NCBI RefSeq assembly: GCF_017305915.1
Contig: NZ_JAFKJN010000021.1
Span: 1 to 64,000, forward strand
Origin: Reyranella sp.
Lineage (GTDB): Bacteria > Pseudomonadota > Alphaproteobacteria > Reyranellales > Reyranellaceae
DNA length: 64,000 nucleotides
Reading direction: 5' to 3'
Part shown: piece by piece, positions 16,749-26,932 of the stretch
Layout of the letters: each line of letters starts with the position of its first letter
Numbering within the stretch: the first letter of the stretch is position 1
Translations under genes and position numbers: made by a program
The notes under the pieces: model-generated
What the model saw: only the letters and a program-made list of their open reading frames with translations
What the model was told of the DNA's origin: nothing
The model's database searches: none

Positions 16749-17693
16749 ATGGGGTCCTATCTCGTCCGCCGCTTCCTGCTGATGGCCCTGACTCTGTTCG
16801 GGATGTCGGTGCTGATCTTCGTGATGCTGCGGCTGGTGCCGGGCAACATCGCCGACATCCTGGTCGACGCCTCGGGCGCGGACCCCAAGGAGAAGGCCAA
16901 GATCGCGCGCGAGCTCGGCATCGATCGGCCGATTGCCGAGCAGTACATAAGCTGGATCAGCGGCCTGTCGCGCGGCGACCTGGGCTATGCCTATGTCTCC
17001 GAGCGGCCGGCGCTGGAGGAGATCGCGCCGCGCATCCCGATCAGCGCCAAGCTCGCCGGCATGGCGATCTTCTTCTCCATCCTGTTCGGCGTGCCGTTCG
17101 GCGTGATCAGCGCGGTGCGGCAGAACACCGGGCTCGACTACTTCCTCAGGGTGCTCAGTCTCAGCGGGCTGTCGTTACCGAGCTTCTGGCTTGGCCTGCT
17201 GGTGCTGATGGCGGCGGTCCACTGGTTCGGCACCATCCCGATCTACGATTCCAATCCGCATGGCTTCCTGCAGGACGTCGCCATGCTCGGCCTGCCGGCG
17301 CTGGTGGTGGGTTTCCGAAGCTCGGCGCTTATCATGCGCTTGACGCGCTCGTCGATGCTCGAGGTGCTGCGCCAGGACTACGTCCGCACCGCGCGCTCCA
17401 AGGGCGCCACCAACAATTCGGTCAACTACAACCACGCCCTGCGCAACGCGCTGCTGCCGGTGGTGACGGTCATCGGCATCGAGGCGGCGTTCCTGGTCGG
17501 CGGCCTGATCGTCACCGAGACGGTGTTCAACATCCCGGGCGTCGCCCGCTTTCTCGTGGAAGCGATCCTGTGGCGCGACTATCCGATCGTGCAGAACCTG
17601 GTGATGCTGATCGCTTTCGTGGTGGTCATGGTCAACTTCCTGGTCGACATGGCCTACATGGCCCTCGATCCCCGCATCAAATTCGCGGACTGA
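16749..17693 (+). CDS. Peptide ABC transporter permease (DppB/OppB-like)
   Basis: 314 residues with about six membrane helices; the N-terminal SYLVRRFLLMALTLFGMSVL is the standard first helix of DppB-type permeases, followed by a large periplasmic loop (RELGIDRPIAEQYISW). The EAA-type cytoplasmic loop is LRQDYVRTARSKGATN, and the protein ends YMALDPRIKF. Pairs with the next gene to form the inner-membrane channel. ATG 16749 has GGAGG 6 bases upstream and is preferred over an in-frame GTG at 16737. Confidence 0.93.
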   Translation: MGSYLVRRFLLMALTLFGMSVLIFVMLRLVPGNIADILVDASGADPKEKAKIARELGIDRPIAEQYISWISGLSRGDLGYAYVSERPALEEIAPRIPISAKLAGMAIFFSILFGVPFGVISAVRQNTGLDYFLRVLSLSGLSLPSFWLGLLVLMAAVHWFGTIPIYDSNPHGFLQDVAMLGLPALVVGFRSSALIMRLTRSSMLEVLRQDYVRTARSKGATNNSVNYNHALRNALLPVVTVIGIEAAFLVGGLIVTETVFNIPGVARFLVEAILWRDYPIVQNLVMLIAFVVVMVNFLVDMAYMALDPRIKFAD

Positions 17694-17697
17694 CGCC

Positions 17698-18587
17698 ATG
17701 GTAGCCATCGACCATCAAGCCGAGCTCACCCGCGCCGGCGCCCATGTCACCGGATGGTGGAGCCGCATCCGGTTCTTCGCCCGCCGCTACCCGTTGGGCG
17801 CGGTCGGCGCCGTGATCGTGACGCTGTTCATCCTGACGGCGGCGTTCGCCGACATCATCGCGCCGGTCGACCCGACGGCGACCAACTCCAAGTTCTCGCT
17901 GGCGGCGCCCAGCCACCTGTTCTGGCTGGGCGCCGACTTCATGGGCCGCGACATGTACAGCCGCATCGTCCACGGCGCGCGCATCTCGCTCGCCGTCGGC
18001 GCCGGCGCCATGGGGCTGGGCGCGCTGATCGGCATCAGCGTCGGCCTGGCTAGCGGCTATCTCGGCGGCTGGTTCGACCTGATCGTGCAGCGCCTGCTCG
18101 ACATCATGCAGGCCCTGCCGCTGCTGGTGATGGCGATCGTCATGGCGGCGTCGCTGGGGCCGTCGCTGCGCAACACCATCCTCGCCATCGCCATCCCGCT
18201 GGTGCCGACGGTGGCGCGCGTCGTGCGCTCCAACACGCTCAGCCTGCGCGAGCAGCCGTTCGTCGAGGCGGCCCGTGCCGTCGGCATGGGCGAGCTGCGC
18301 ATTGCCGTGCGCCACGTCCTGCCCAATACGCTGGCGCCGCTGATCGTGCTCGCCACCGCCCAGCTCGGCTCGGCGATCCTGGTCGAGGCGTCGCTGTCCT
18401 TCCTCGGCCTCGGCATTCCCGAGCCGCATCCTTCGTGGGGTCGTATGTTGTCCGAATCTGCCGCCGAGTATGTGCGCACGGCGCCGTGGCTCGTGATCTT
18501 CCCCGGCGTCGCCATCAGCCTGACCGTGTTCGGCACCAACCTGCTGGGCGACGCGCTGCGCGACATCCTCGATCCGCGGCAGCGTTC

Positions 18588-18591
<4 letters not shown>
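17698..18591 (+). CDS. Peptide ABC transporter permease (DppC/OppC-like)
   Basis: 297 residues. An N-terminal cytoplasmic tail precedes helix 1 (LGAVGAVIVTLFILTAAFA); then the family-typical HLFWLGADFMGRDMYSRIVH, GARISLAVG, an EAA loop FVEAARAVGMGELRI and the C-terminal ILVEASLSFLGLGI. It starts 4 bases after the DppB-type stop, and its TGA overlaps the start of the first ATPase (ATGA), so the whole importer is one translationally coupled operon. Confidence 0.93.
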
Positions 18592-20544
<1,953 letters not shown>

Positions 20545-20572
20545 GCTGTCTCCCGCACAGGGAGGCAGTGAA

Positions 20573-22192
20573 ATGGCCGATTGGGACTACATCATCGTGG
20601 GCGGCGGCTCGGCGGGCTGCGTGCTGGCCAACCGGCTGAGCGAGGATCCGTCCGTCAAGGTGCTGCTGCTCGAGGCGGGGCCGCGCGACAAGTCGATGTG
20701 GATCGACATCCCGGCCGGCTTCACCAAGCTGCTCAACCACGACAAGTTCAACTGGAACTTCGAGATGGAGGCGGAGGACGGCATGGCCGGCCGCCGCATC
20801 CCGTGCCCGCGCGGCCGCACCCTCGGCGGCTCGTCGTCGATCAACGGCATGCTCTATGTCCGCGGCCAGCCGCTCGACTACGACACCTGGGGGCAGCTCG
20901 GCAATCGCGGCTGGTCCTACGAGAGCATCCTGCCGTACTTCAGGAAGTCGGAGCACTTCGAGGGCGAGGCCGACGCGAGCCGCGGCAAGGGTGGCCTGCT
21001 GAACGTCGCCCACATGCGCGACACCCATCCCCTGTGCGACGCCTTCATCGACGCCGCCGCCGCCAGCGGCTTCCCGAAGAACAAGGATTACAACAACGGC
21101 AACCAGGAAGGCTTCGGCTACTACCAGGTGACGATGAAGGACGGCAAGCGCTGGTCGACGGCGCGCGCCTTCCTCGATCCGGCGCGCAGCCGCTCCAATC
21201 TCGGCATCGAGACCGATGCGCTGGTCTCCAACGTCATCCTCGACGGCAAGCGCTGCGTCGGCGTCGCCTACACGGTGCATGGCCGGAAGCGCGAGGCGCG
21301 CTGCGGCCGCGAGGTCATCGTGTCGTGCGGCTCGGTGCAGTCGCCGGGCGTGCTGGAGCATTCCGGCATCGGCCAGCCCGAGCTGCTGAAGCGCCACGGC
21401 ATCGAGGTGAAGCACGCGCTGAAGGGCGTCGGCGAGAACTACGGCGACCACTTCGCGCCGCGCATGAACTGGCGCTGCAAGGCCGACATCTCGACCCTGA
21501 ACCAGGAGACGCGCGGCCTGAACCTCGTCAAGGAGGTGCTGAAGTACTACACCGCCGGTCGCGGCGCGCTCAGCCTGACCGCCGGCGTGGTCTACGGCTT
21601 CGTGCGGACGCGGCCCGGCCTCGAATCGCCGGACATGCAGTTCCACATGGCGCATGCCAGCTACGATTCGGCGCAGAAGCGCATGCTGGAGAAGGATCCC
21701 GGCATGACGGTGGTGATCGGCCAGTGCCGGCCCGACTCCCGCGGCTCGATCCACATCAAGTCGGCGACGCCGGGCAGCGAGCCCGCGATCCGGCCGAACT
21801 TCCTGTCGGCGCAGACCGATCGCGACGCCACCGTCGCGGGCATGCAGATCGCCCGCAAGATCGTCTCGCATCCGTCGCTGTCGAAGTACGTCGCCTTCGA
21901 GAACAATCCCGGCGACAAGGTGCAGAGCTACGACGAATGGCTCGACTTCGCCCGCCGCACTGGCCAGACGACCTACCACGTCGTCGGCACCTGCAAGATG
22001 GGCAGTGACCCGATGGCGGTGGTCGACGACCGGCTGCGCGTGCACGGCATCGCCGGGCTGCGCGTGATCGACGCCTCGATCATGCCGACCGTGCCGTCGG
22101 GCAACACCAACGCCCCGACCATCATGGTGGCCGAGAAGGGCGCCGACCTGATCAAGGAAGACGCCAAGACCGGGGTGAAGCTCGCAGCATAG
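20573..22192 (+). CDS. GMC-family FAD oxidoreductase
   Basis: 539 residues. FAD motif IIVGGGSAGCVLANRL at the N-terminus, CPRGRTLGGSSSINGMLYVR, CGSVQSPGVLEHSGIG, and the C-terminal VVGTCKMGSDPMAVVD with NTNAPTIMV. A close relative in pattern of the GMC protein encoded at 8827-10422, so two such dehydrogenases are present 10 kb apart. GGGAGG lies about 10 bases before ATG 20573. Substrate unknown; its place after the peptide-type importer hints that an imported compound is its substrate, which is inference. Confidence 0.92.
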   Translation: MADWDYIIVGGGSAGCVLANRLSEDPSVKVLLLEAGPRDKSMWIDIPAGFTKLLNHDKFNWNFEMEAEDGMAGRRIPCPRGRTLGGSSSINGMLYVRGQPLDYDTWGQLGNRGWSYESILPYFRKSEHFEGEADASRGKGGLLNVAHMRDTHPLCDAFIDAAAASGFPKNKDYNNGNQEGFGYYQVTMKDGKRWSTARAFLDPARSRSNLGIETDALVSNVILDGKRCVGVAYTVHGRKREARCGREVIVSCGSVQSPGVLEHSGIGQPELLKRHGIEVKHALKGVGENYGDHFAPRMNWRCKADISTLNQETRGLNLVKEVLKYYTAGRGALSLTAGVVYGFVRTRPGLESPDMQFHMAHASYDSAQKRMLEKDPGMTVVIGQCRPDSRGSIHIKSATPGSEPAIRPNFLSAQTDRDATVAGMQIARKIVSHPSLSKYVAFENNPGDKVQSYDEWLDFARRTGQTTYHVVGTCKMGSDPMAVVDDRLRVHGIAGLRVIDASIMPTVPSGNTNAPTIMVAEKGADLIKEDAKTGVKLAA

Positions 22193-22211
22193 CAACAGCA
22201 GGAGGAAGCCG

Positions 22212-22715
22212 ATGAACGCCGACGCCAAGAAAGCCGTTCTGCGGATGATTCCCTACGGCATCTACGTGCTCACCGCCGACGACGGCAAAGGCAACGTCGC
22301 CGCCGCCACGGTGAACTGGGTCACCCAGACCGCCTTCGCGCCGCCCCTGGTGGTGGTCGGCGTGAAGACCGATTCGGGCGCCTACCAGGCGGTGAAGTCG
22401 GCCAAGGCCTTCGCCCTCAACATGCTGGGCAAGGAGGGCAAGGGGCTTGCCTTCACCTTCTTCAAGCCGGCCACCGTGGCGGACGGCAAGATCAGCGGCC
22501 AGGCATACGCCAAGGGCACGACCGGCGCGCCGCTGCTCGAAGCCGCGGCCGGCGCCGTCGAGTGCAAGGTCACGACCATCGTCGAGCAGGGCGACCACCA
22601 CATCGTGGTCGGCGAGGTGGTCGAGGCGCACCTGCCCAAGCCCTTTACGGGCCGCCCCGACGCCGCGATCCTCGAGATGAAGGAACTCGGCGACAACGTC
22701 TTCTACGGTGGCTAG
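22212..22715 (+). CDS. Flavin reductase family protein (FMN-binding split barrel)
   Basis: 167 residues. N-terminal RMIPYGIYVLTADDGKGN, ATVNWVTQTAFAPPLVVVGV and the mid-domain AFALNMLGKEGKGLAFTFFK follow the flavin-reductase-like domain, which binds FMN and reduces it for partner monooxygenases or acts alone. AGGAGG 7 bases before the ATG. Starts 19 bases after the GMC gene, likely the same transcript. Converges on the methyltransferase genes. Confidence 0.88.
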   Translation: MNADAKKAVLRMIPYGIYVLTADDGKGNVAAATVNWVTQTAFAPPLVVVGVKTDSGAYQAVKSAKAFALNMLGKEGKGLAFTFFKPATVADGKISGQAYAKGTTGAPLLEAAAGAVECKVTTIVEQGDHHIVVGEVVEAHLPKPFTGRPDAAILEMKELGDNVFYGG

Positions 22716-22732
22716 AGCCCGGATCGCCCGCT

Positions 22733-23227
22733 CTAACGCCGCTCGCGCTCGAGCAGCGCGCGCTTGCGCCGCGCGCCCCAGCGATAGCCCGACAGCGAGC
22801 CGTCCTTCTTGAGGACGCGATGGCACGGCACCAGGATCGCGATGCCGTTGGCCGCGATGGCCGCCGTCACGTCGCGCGCGTCGCGCGTGCCCATCCGCGC
22901 GGCGATCTCGCCGTAGCTGACCGTCGTGCCGGCGGGGATTTCCCGCAGCAGGCTCCAGACGCGCTTCTCGTAGTCCGAACCGCGCGGATCGAGCGCGATG
23001 TCGGAGGCTTCGTCCGGACGATCCACCAGGCGCGACAGCGCGGCGACGATGGCGGCCAGGCCGGCCGCATCCTCGCGCAGCGTCGACTGAGGAAGGCGTT
23101 CCCTCAGCCTGTCCAGCGGGCTGCCGCGATCGGCGAATTCGAAGGCGACGAGCCCGTCCATGCTCTGCGCCGCGATGAAGGCGCCGAGGGTACTCTCGCC
23201 CCAGGCGTAGCGGATGTCGTCGCTCAT
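22733..23227 (-). CDS. ogt: Methylated-DNA--protein-cysteine S-methyltransferase
   Basis: 164 residues. An N-terminal ribonuclease-like subdomain (IRYAWGESTLGAFIAA, then QSMDGLVAFEF) is followed by the DNA-binding/active-site domain: EKRVWSLLREIPAGTTVSYG, RDVTAAIAANGIAILVPCHR with the acceptor cysteine in PCHR, and SGYRWGARRKRALL. It moves alkyl groups from O6-alkylguanine to its cysteine. ATG overlaps the stop of ada by 4 bases, so it is the second gene of an alkylation-damage operon. It resembles the C-terminal half of that Ada, as if duplicated. Confidence 0.92.
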   Translation of the reverse strand: MSDDIRYAWGESTLGAFIAAQSMDGLVAFEFADRGSPLDRLRERLPQSTLREDAAGLAAIVAALSRLVDRPDEASDIALDPRGSDYEKRVWSLLREIPAGTTVSYGEIAARMGTRDARDVTAAIAANGIAILVPCHRVLKKDGSLSGYRWGARRKRALLERERR

Positions 23228-24318
23228 CGGCTGCTCCTCTGCTCGGCGCCCGCGGCACCGATCGCGAGGCGGGCACTCGCTTCGATGTCGAGCAGGCGTC
23301 GCTTGCGCTCGACGCCCCAGGCGTAACCCGAGGGCGAGCCGTCGCGACGCACGACGCGATGGCAGGGAATGGCGATGGCGATGGCGTTCGATGCGCAGGC
23401 GCTCGCCACGGCGCGCACCGATCTCGGCGCGTCGATTCGGCTCGCGATGTCCGAATAGGTGACGGTCGCGCCGGCCGGAATCTCCCGCAGCGCCTGCCAG
23501 ACACGTTGCTGGAAGGCGGTGCCGCGAATGTCGAGCGGCAGGTTGAGGCCGAGCGCCGGCGTCTCGACGGCGCCGACGATCCGGGCCACGAGATCCTCGT
23601 AGTCGCGATCGCCGCCGACCAGGCGCGCCTTCGGAAAACGGTCCTGCAGGTCGCGGGCGAGCGCCTCCGGGTCGTCGCCGATCAGGATCGCCACGACACC
23701 CTTGGCGCTCGAAGCGACGAGAATGGCGCCCAGCGACGACTGGCCGACCGCGAAGCGGATCTCTTCGTCCACGCCGCCCGCGCGATAGCGGGTCGGTGTC
23801 ATGCCGAGCATCCCGTTGGCCTGCTCGTAGAGGCGCCCGCTCGAGTTGAAGCCGGCGTCGTACATCGCTTCGGTCACCGACTGACCGTTCGCCAGGTGCT
23901 CGCGGAAGCGCCCGGCGCGGCGCCCGGCCGCGTAGGCCCTGGGGGTCAATCCGGTCTCCGCCTTGAACAGCCGATGGAAGTGGCTCTTGCTCAAGCCCAC
24001 CGTGGCCGCCAGCGCGCCGAGCGACGGCATCTCCTCGCTGTGCTCGATCCGGCGACAGGCCTGCTCGACCAGCCTGGCGTTCGCGGCCTCCCGCGGCACG
24101 CCCTCCGGGTTGCAGCGCTTGCAGGGGCGAAAGCCCGTCGCCATCGCCGCCTCCAGCGAGTCGTGGAAGGCCACGTTCTTCGGATTGCAGCCGCGCGACG
24201 GGCAGGACGGCCGGCAATAGACGCCGGTCGTCGCCACTGAGTACCAGAACTGGCCGTCGGCGGTGCGGTCTCGGGCAACGATGCGCGCCCAGCGCGGGTC
24301 TTTCTCTGTTTCGGTCAT
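23224..24318 (-). CDS. ada: Bifunctional transcriptional activator/O6-alkylguanine-DNA methyltransferase Ada
   Basis: 364 residues with the full Ada layout. The N-terminal zinc domain has TTGVYCRPSC and RPCKRCNP, giving the four zinc cysteines including the methylphosphotriester acceptor. An AraC-type helix-turn-helix region follows (residues about 85-185; GLSKSHFHRLFKAETGLTPR). The C-terminal methyltransferase domain has AIAIPCHRVVRRDGSPSGY. Known Ada proteins become activators when methylated and induce their own operon. Here that would include the downstream methyltransferase gene coupled by ATGA. Confidence 0.95.
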   Translation of the reverse strand: MTETEKDPRWARIVARDRTADGQFWYSVATTGVYCRPSCPSRGCNPKNVAFHDSLEAAMATGFRPCKRCNPEGVPREAANARLVEQACRRIEHSEEMPSLGALAATVGLSKSHFHRLFKAETGLTPRAYAAGRRAGRFREHLANGQSVTEAMYDAGFNSSGRLYEQANGMLGMTPTRYRAGGVDEEIRFAVGQSSLGAILVASSAKGVVAILIGDDPEALARDLQDRFPKARLVGGDRDYEDLVARIVGAVETPALGLNLPLDIRGTAFQQRVWQALREIPAGATVTYSDIASRIDAPRSVRAVASACASNAIAIAIPCHRVVRRDGSPSGYAWGVERKRRLLDIEASARLAIGAAGAEQRSSR

Positions 24319-24408
24319 TTTCAGGCTCCGATCCTTGTCTCGGGCCCGACTATGGGGAGGCGGAGCGCGCCAAACACTCCGCCTTCCACCTTCGAATTCG
24401 AGAAAGAA

Positions 24409-24861
24409 TCAGGCCGCCTTCCTGAGAAGGCCGAGCTGGGTCAGGGCGGTGACGCCGTCATCGAGGCCGATCTCCGACACGATCTTGCCGTTCTCGAGCT
24501 TCAGCACGGTCGTCCCGGTGAAGCGCATCTTGCGGCCGGTGTTGGCCGGCAGCGCGCCCATGAGGAAATCGCTGAACGCCGGCCCGGTGTGCGTGCCGCC
24601 GCCGACCCACTGGCCGACGACATAATCGCCCTCGGCGATCAGGTCCGCTGCGCCGCCGAAGGCGAGGTCTGGAAACGCCGCGCGGAAGTCGGTCATGAAC
24701 GCCTTGATGTCGGCATGGCCGCGGCGCGGCTCGTGCAGCGAGTACTGCAGCAGCATGTTCGGGGCGGCGAGCGCGTCGACGATCGCGAGATCGCAGGTCG
24801 GGCCCCAGAAATCGGTGAACCAGCGGCCGACGATCGCCTTGTTGTCGCTTTCCTTGGACAT
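24409..24861 (-). CDS. SnoaL/NTF2-like polyketide-cyclase-family protein
   Basis: 150 residues with the NTF2-like cone fold pattern: an N-terminal helix (NKAIVGRWFTDFWGP), HADIKAFMTDFRAAFPDLAF, DYVVGQWVGGGTHTG, and RKMRFTGTTVLKLENGKIV. Such ester-cyclase-like proteins bind or isomerise hydrophobic small molecules; many have no known activity. The Shine-Dalgarno AGGAG lies inside a long predicted stem (24865-24908), so initiation may be controlled by RNA structure. Located 96 bases downstream of the ketopantoate-reductase-like gene on the same strand. Confidence 0.82.
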   Translation of the reverse strand: MSKESDNKAIVGRWFTDFWGPTCDLAIVDALAAPNMLLQYSLHEPRRGHADIKAFMTDFRAAFPDLAFGGAADLIAEGDYVVGQWVGGGTHTGPAFSDFLMGALPANTGRKMRFTGTTVLKLENGKIVSEIGLDDGVTALTQLGLLRKAA

Positions 24862-24864
24862 GGT

Positions 24865-24908
24865 CTTCGCTCCTGGCTTGGGTGACGTCCCGCAAGCTAG
24901 GAGCGAAG
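24865..24908 (-). promoter_or_regulatory. Hairpin sequestering the ribosome-binding site of the SnoaL-like gene
   Basis: On the minus strand, CTTCGCTCCT pairs perfectly with AGGAGCGAAG, the latter containing the AGGAG that serves the ATG at 24861. The stem continues inward through one mismatch (GCTT/AAGC) to a GGG/CCC pair around ACGTCA. It could also act as a terminator for the gene upstream, but no T-tract follows. Confidence 0.5.
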
Positions 24909-24957
24909 CGGCTGTCTCAAACTCCGCTTCTTGCCATCGTATCCGAGAAAAGCTCCG

Positions 24958-26022
24958 TCAGCCGCCGAGCAGCGCCGGCGCGGCCGGGACTTCCTTGCGC
25001 TCGACCTTCTTCACGATCTCGGTGAGCTTGGCGTGGGTCGGCGCCGGCACACCGATATGGTTGCCGCGATCGGCGATGTAACCATTCATGAACTCGATCT
25101 CGGTGCGGCGGCCCTTGCGGATGTCCTGGGCCATCGACGGGCGCTGGATGTCGGCGCGCGGGTTGGGATTGGTGTTGGAGCCCGGCCGCAGGATCGCCTC
25201 GACCTCGTCGAGGGCGGCCTTGTCGCCCTCGCTCGCCTTGGCCAGCGTCTCGGGCTCGAACTTGCCGATCTTCTCGATGTGGTAGCCCAGCGCCTGGCCG
25301 ACCCGTACCGCCTCGCCGCCCAGCTTGATCGAGAAGCGGCGGATGGCGTCGTTGCGGTCGCAGTCGCTGCCGGTCAGGCCGGTCGCCGCCGAGACGCCGT
25401 TCTTCATGCCGTTCTGGCAGAGCTTGGCCCAGCGCTCGCCCCACAGGTTGGTCGTGGTCTTGGCCGAATCGATGCGGCCCACCATGTCGCGCAGCTCCTC
25501 GACGCGCTTGGTGATGCGGCCATGGACCTCGCCGACGCGGAACACGGTGTGCTTGTCGCCGCCCTTGGCGACGGTGCGGCGGATGCGCGCCGGCTCGAAC
25601 ATGTCGACCGAGATCAGCGAGGCGATCATGCCCACCGTCTTGCCCCAGCCGACCTGGTTGGCGATGCGTTCCTCGTTGAGGCAGTTCTGCAGCGACACCA
25701 CGAAGCCGTCCGGCGCCAGGTACTGCTTGATCAGCGCGGTCGCCCATTCGGTGTCGTAGGACTTCATCGACACGAAGGCGATGTCGACCGGCTTCTGCCG
25801 CGACAGCTGCTCCATCTCGGTGAGGTGCATGGTCTTGGCGTTCTTGACCACGATCTTCTCTTCCGGCGTGACGCCGTCGAGCTCCAGCCCGTTCTTGCGG
25901 ATGGTCTCGATGTTCTCCGGCCAGAAATCGATCAGGGTGACGTCCTCGCCGCTATGCGCCAGCCATCCGCCGACATATCCGCCCAGCGCGCCGACTCCGA
26001 CGACTGCGATCCGCTTGCCCAT
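24958..26022 (-). CDS. 2-dehydropantoate 2-reductase family protein (PanE/ApbA-like)
   Basis: 354 residues, slightly longer than PanE (about 300). N-terminal Rossmann motif RIAVVGVGALGGYVGG, DIAFVSMKSYDTEWA, VVSLQNCLNEERIA, and a C-terminal helical domain with WGERWAKLCQNGMKN carrying the family lysine, and RRTEIEFMNGYIADRG near the end. In PanE this fold reduces ketopantoate with NADPH for coenzyme A synthesis; many relatives in catabolic clusters act on other 2-oxoacids. Isolated from other pantothenate genes here, so the exact substrate is uncertain. Confidence 0.82.
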   Translation of the reverse strand: MGKRIAVVGVGALGGYVGGWLAHSGEDVTLIDFWPENIETIRKNGLELDGVTPEEKIVVKNAKTMHLTEMEQLSRQKPVDIAFVSMKSYDTEWATALIKQYLAPDGFVVSLQNCLNEERIANQVGWGKTVGMIASLISVDMFEPARIRRTVAKGGDKHTVFRVGEVHGRITKRVEELRDMVGRIDSAKTTTNLWGERWAKLCQNGMKNGVSAATGLTGSDCDRNDAIRRFSIKLGGEAVRVGQALGYHIEKIGKFEPETLAKASEGDKAALDEVEAILRPGSNTNPNPRADIQRPSMAQDIRKGRRTEIEFMNGYIADRGNHIGVPAPTHAKLTEIVKKVERKEVPAAPALLGG

Positions 26023-26046
26023 GACTTTCCTCCTTTAAATTCCACT

Positions 26047-26147
26047 TCACCCTGAGGAGCGGCCCGCAGGGTCGCGTCTCGAAGGGTGGAATCACCGTAT
26101 CGTTGCCCACCCTTCGAGACGCGGCCTACGGCCGCTCCTCAGGGTGA
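26047..26147. repeat. Dispersed inverted repeat (CCTGAGGAGCGGC type)
   Basis: Outer arms TCACCCTGAGGAGCGGC and GCCGCTCCTCAGGGTGA pair fully. Inside them CGCGTCTCGAAGGGTG pairs with CACCCTTCGAGACGCG. The loop is about 20 bases. Repeats with this CCTGAGGAGC...TCTCGAAGG wording are familiar dispersed elements of alphaproteobacterial genomes. It fills the gap between two minus-strand genes and could end transcription from the upstream unit. No gene is seen in it. Confidence 0.85.
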
Positions 26148-26155
26148 GGTCGTGC

Positions 26156-26932
26156 TTAGCCCGCTGGCAACTTAGCCAAAAATGCCTCGACCGCCTGATT
26201 GAAACGCGCGGGCTGATGCAGGTTGGCCGCATGGCCCGCGTCGGGGATCACCACCTTGGTCGATCCCTTGATCTTGGCCGCCATGTAGTCGGTGGCGGCG
26301 AGGAAGTTGGTGTCGTTGGCGCCCACCAACACCAGCGTCGGTACCTTTACGCTGTCGAGCGACTGGATCACCCGGTCGTTCTGCTGCGCCAGCATGCCCC
26401 GCGCCGAGCCGGCGAGGCCCGAGGCGTCGCGATGGCGGGTCAGCTTGACCTCGTCGCTGCTGTTCAACGCGGTGAGGCCGCGCGCATCGAAGTCGGCGGC
26501 GCGCTTGTTGGCGGTCTCGTTCCACTTGGCCCGCGCCTCGTCCTTCTTGAAGCCGGGGCCGGTGTCGAACAGCATCAGCGCCCGCACCCGCTCGGGATGG
26601 CTGGCATGGAAGGCCAAGGACATGTAGCCGCCCAGCGACAGGCCGGCGACGATCGCCGTCTTGGCGCCGACTTTGTCGAGCAGCGCCAGCATGTCGCCGA
26701 CCGTCAGCTCCTCGGAATACTGCGTGCCATCCTTGGGATAGTCGCTCTCACCGTGGCCGCGGAAATCCCACACGACGACCTGGTAACGGTCTTTCAGCAC
26801 TGCGACCTGGCCATCCCACATGCGCGCCGTCGAACTGTAGCCGTGGCTCAGCAGGAGGGTCGGCGCCTGCCCTCCATTGGGGCCATGGACCTCGTAATGG
26901 ATCTTCACGCCGTTGCGGTCGAGCGTCGCCAT
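26156..26932 (-). CDS. Alpha/beta hydrolase
   Basis: 258 residues. Oxyanion HGYSS near 30, WDFRGHGES, nucleophile elbow GLSLGGYMSLAF (Ser near 100), acid in VGANDTNF near 208, and histidine in DAGHAANLHQP near 236. The pattern is that of 3-oxoadipate enol-lactonase-like or other carboxylesterase-type members. The ATG shares one base with the stop of the upstream larger hydrolase (TGATG), so both are translated together with the VOC gene before them. Confidence 0.88.
   Translation of the reverse strand: MATLDRNGVKIHYEVHGPNGGQAPTLLLSHGYSSTARMWDGQVAVLKDRYQVVVWDFRGHGESDYPKDGTQYSEELTVGDMLALLDKVGAKTAIVAGLSLGGYMSLAFHASHPERVRALMLFDTGPGFKKDEARAKWNETANKRAADFDARGLTALNSSDEVKLTRHRDASGLAGSARGMLAQQNDRVIQSLDSVKVPTLVLVGANDTNFLAATDYMAAKIKGSTKVVIPDAGHAANLHQPARFNQAVEAFLAKLPAG

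Noticed and set aside
22562..23326. Plus-strand open frames across the methyltransferase genes
   Set aside because: Codon shadows of ada/ogt; no start signals and no family resemblance.
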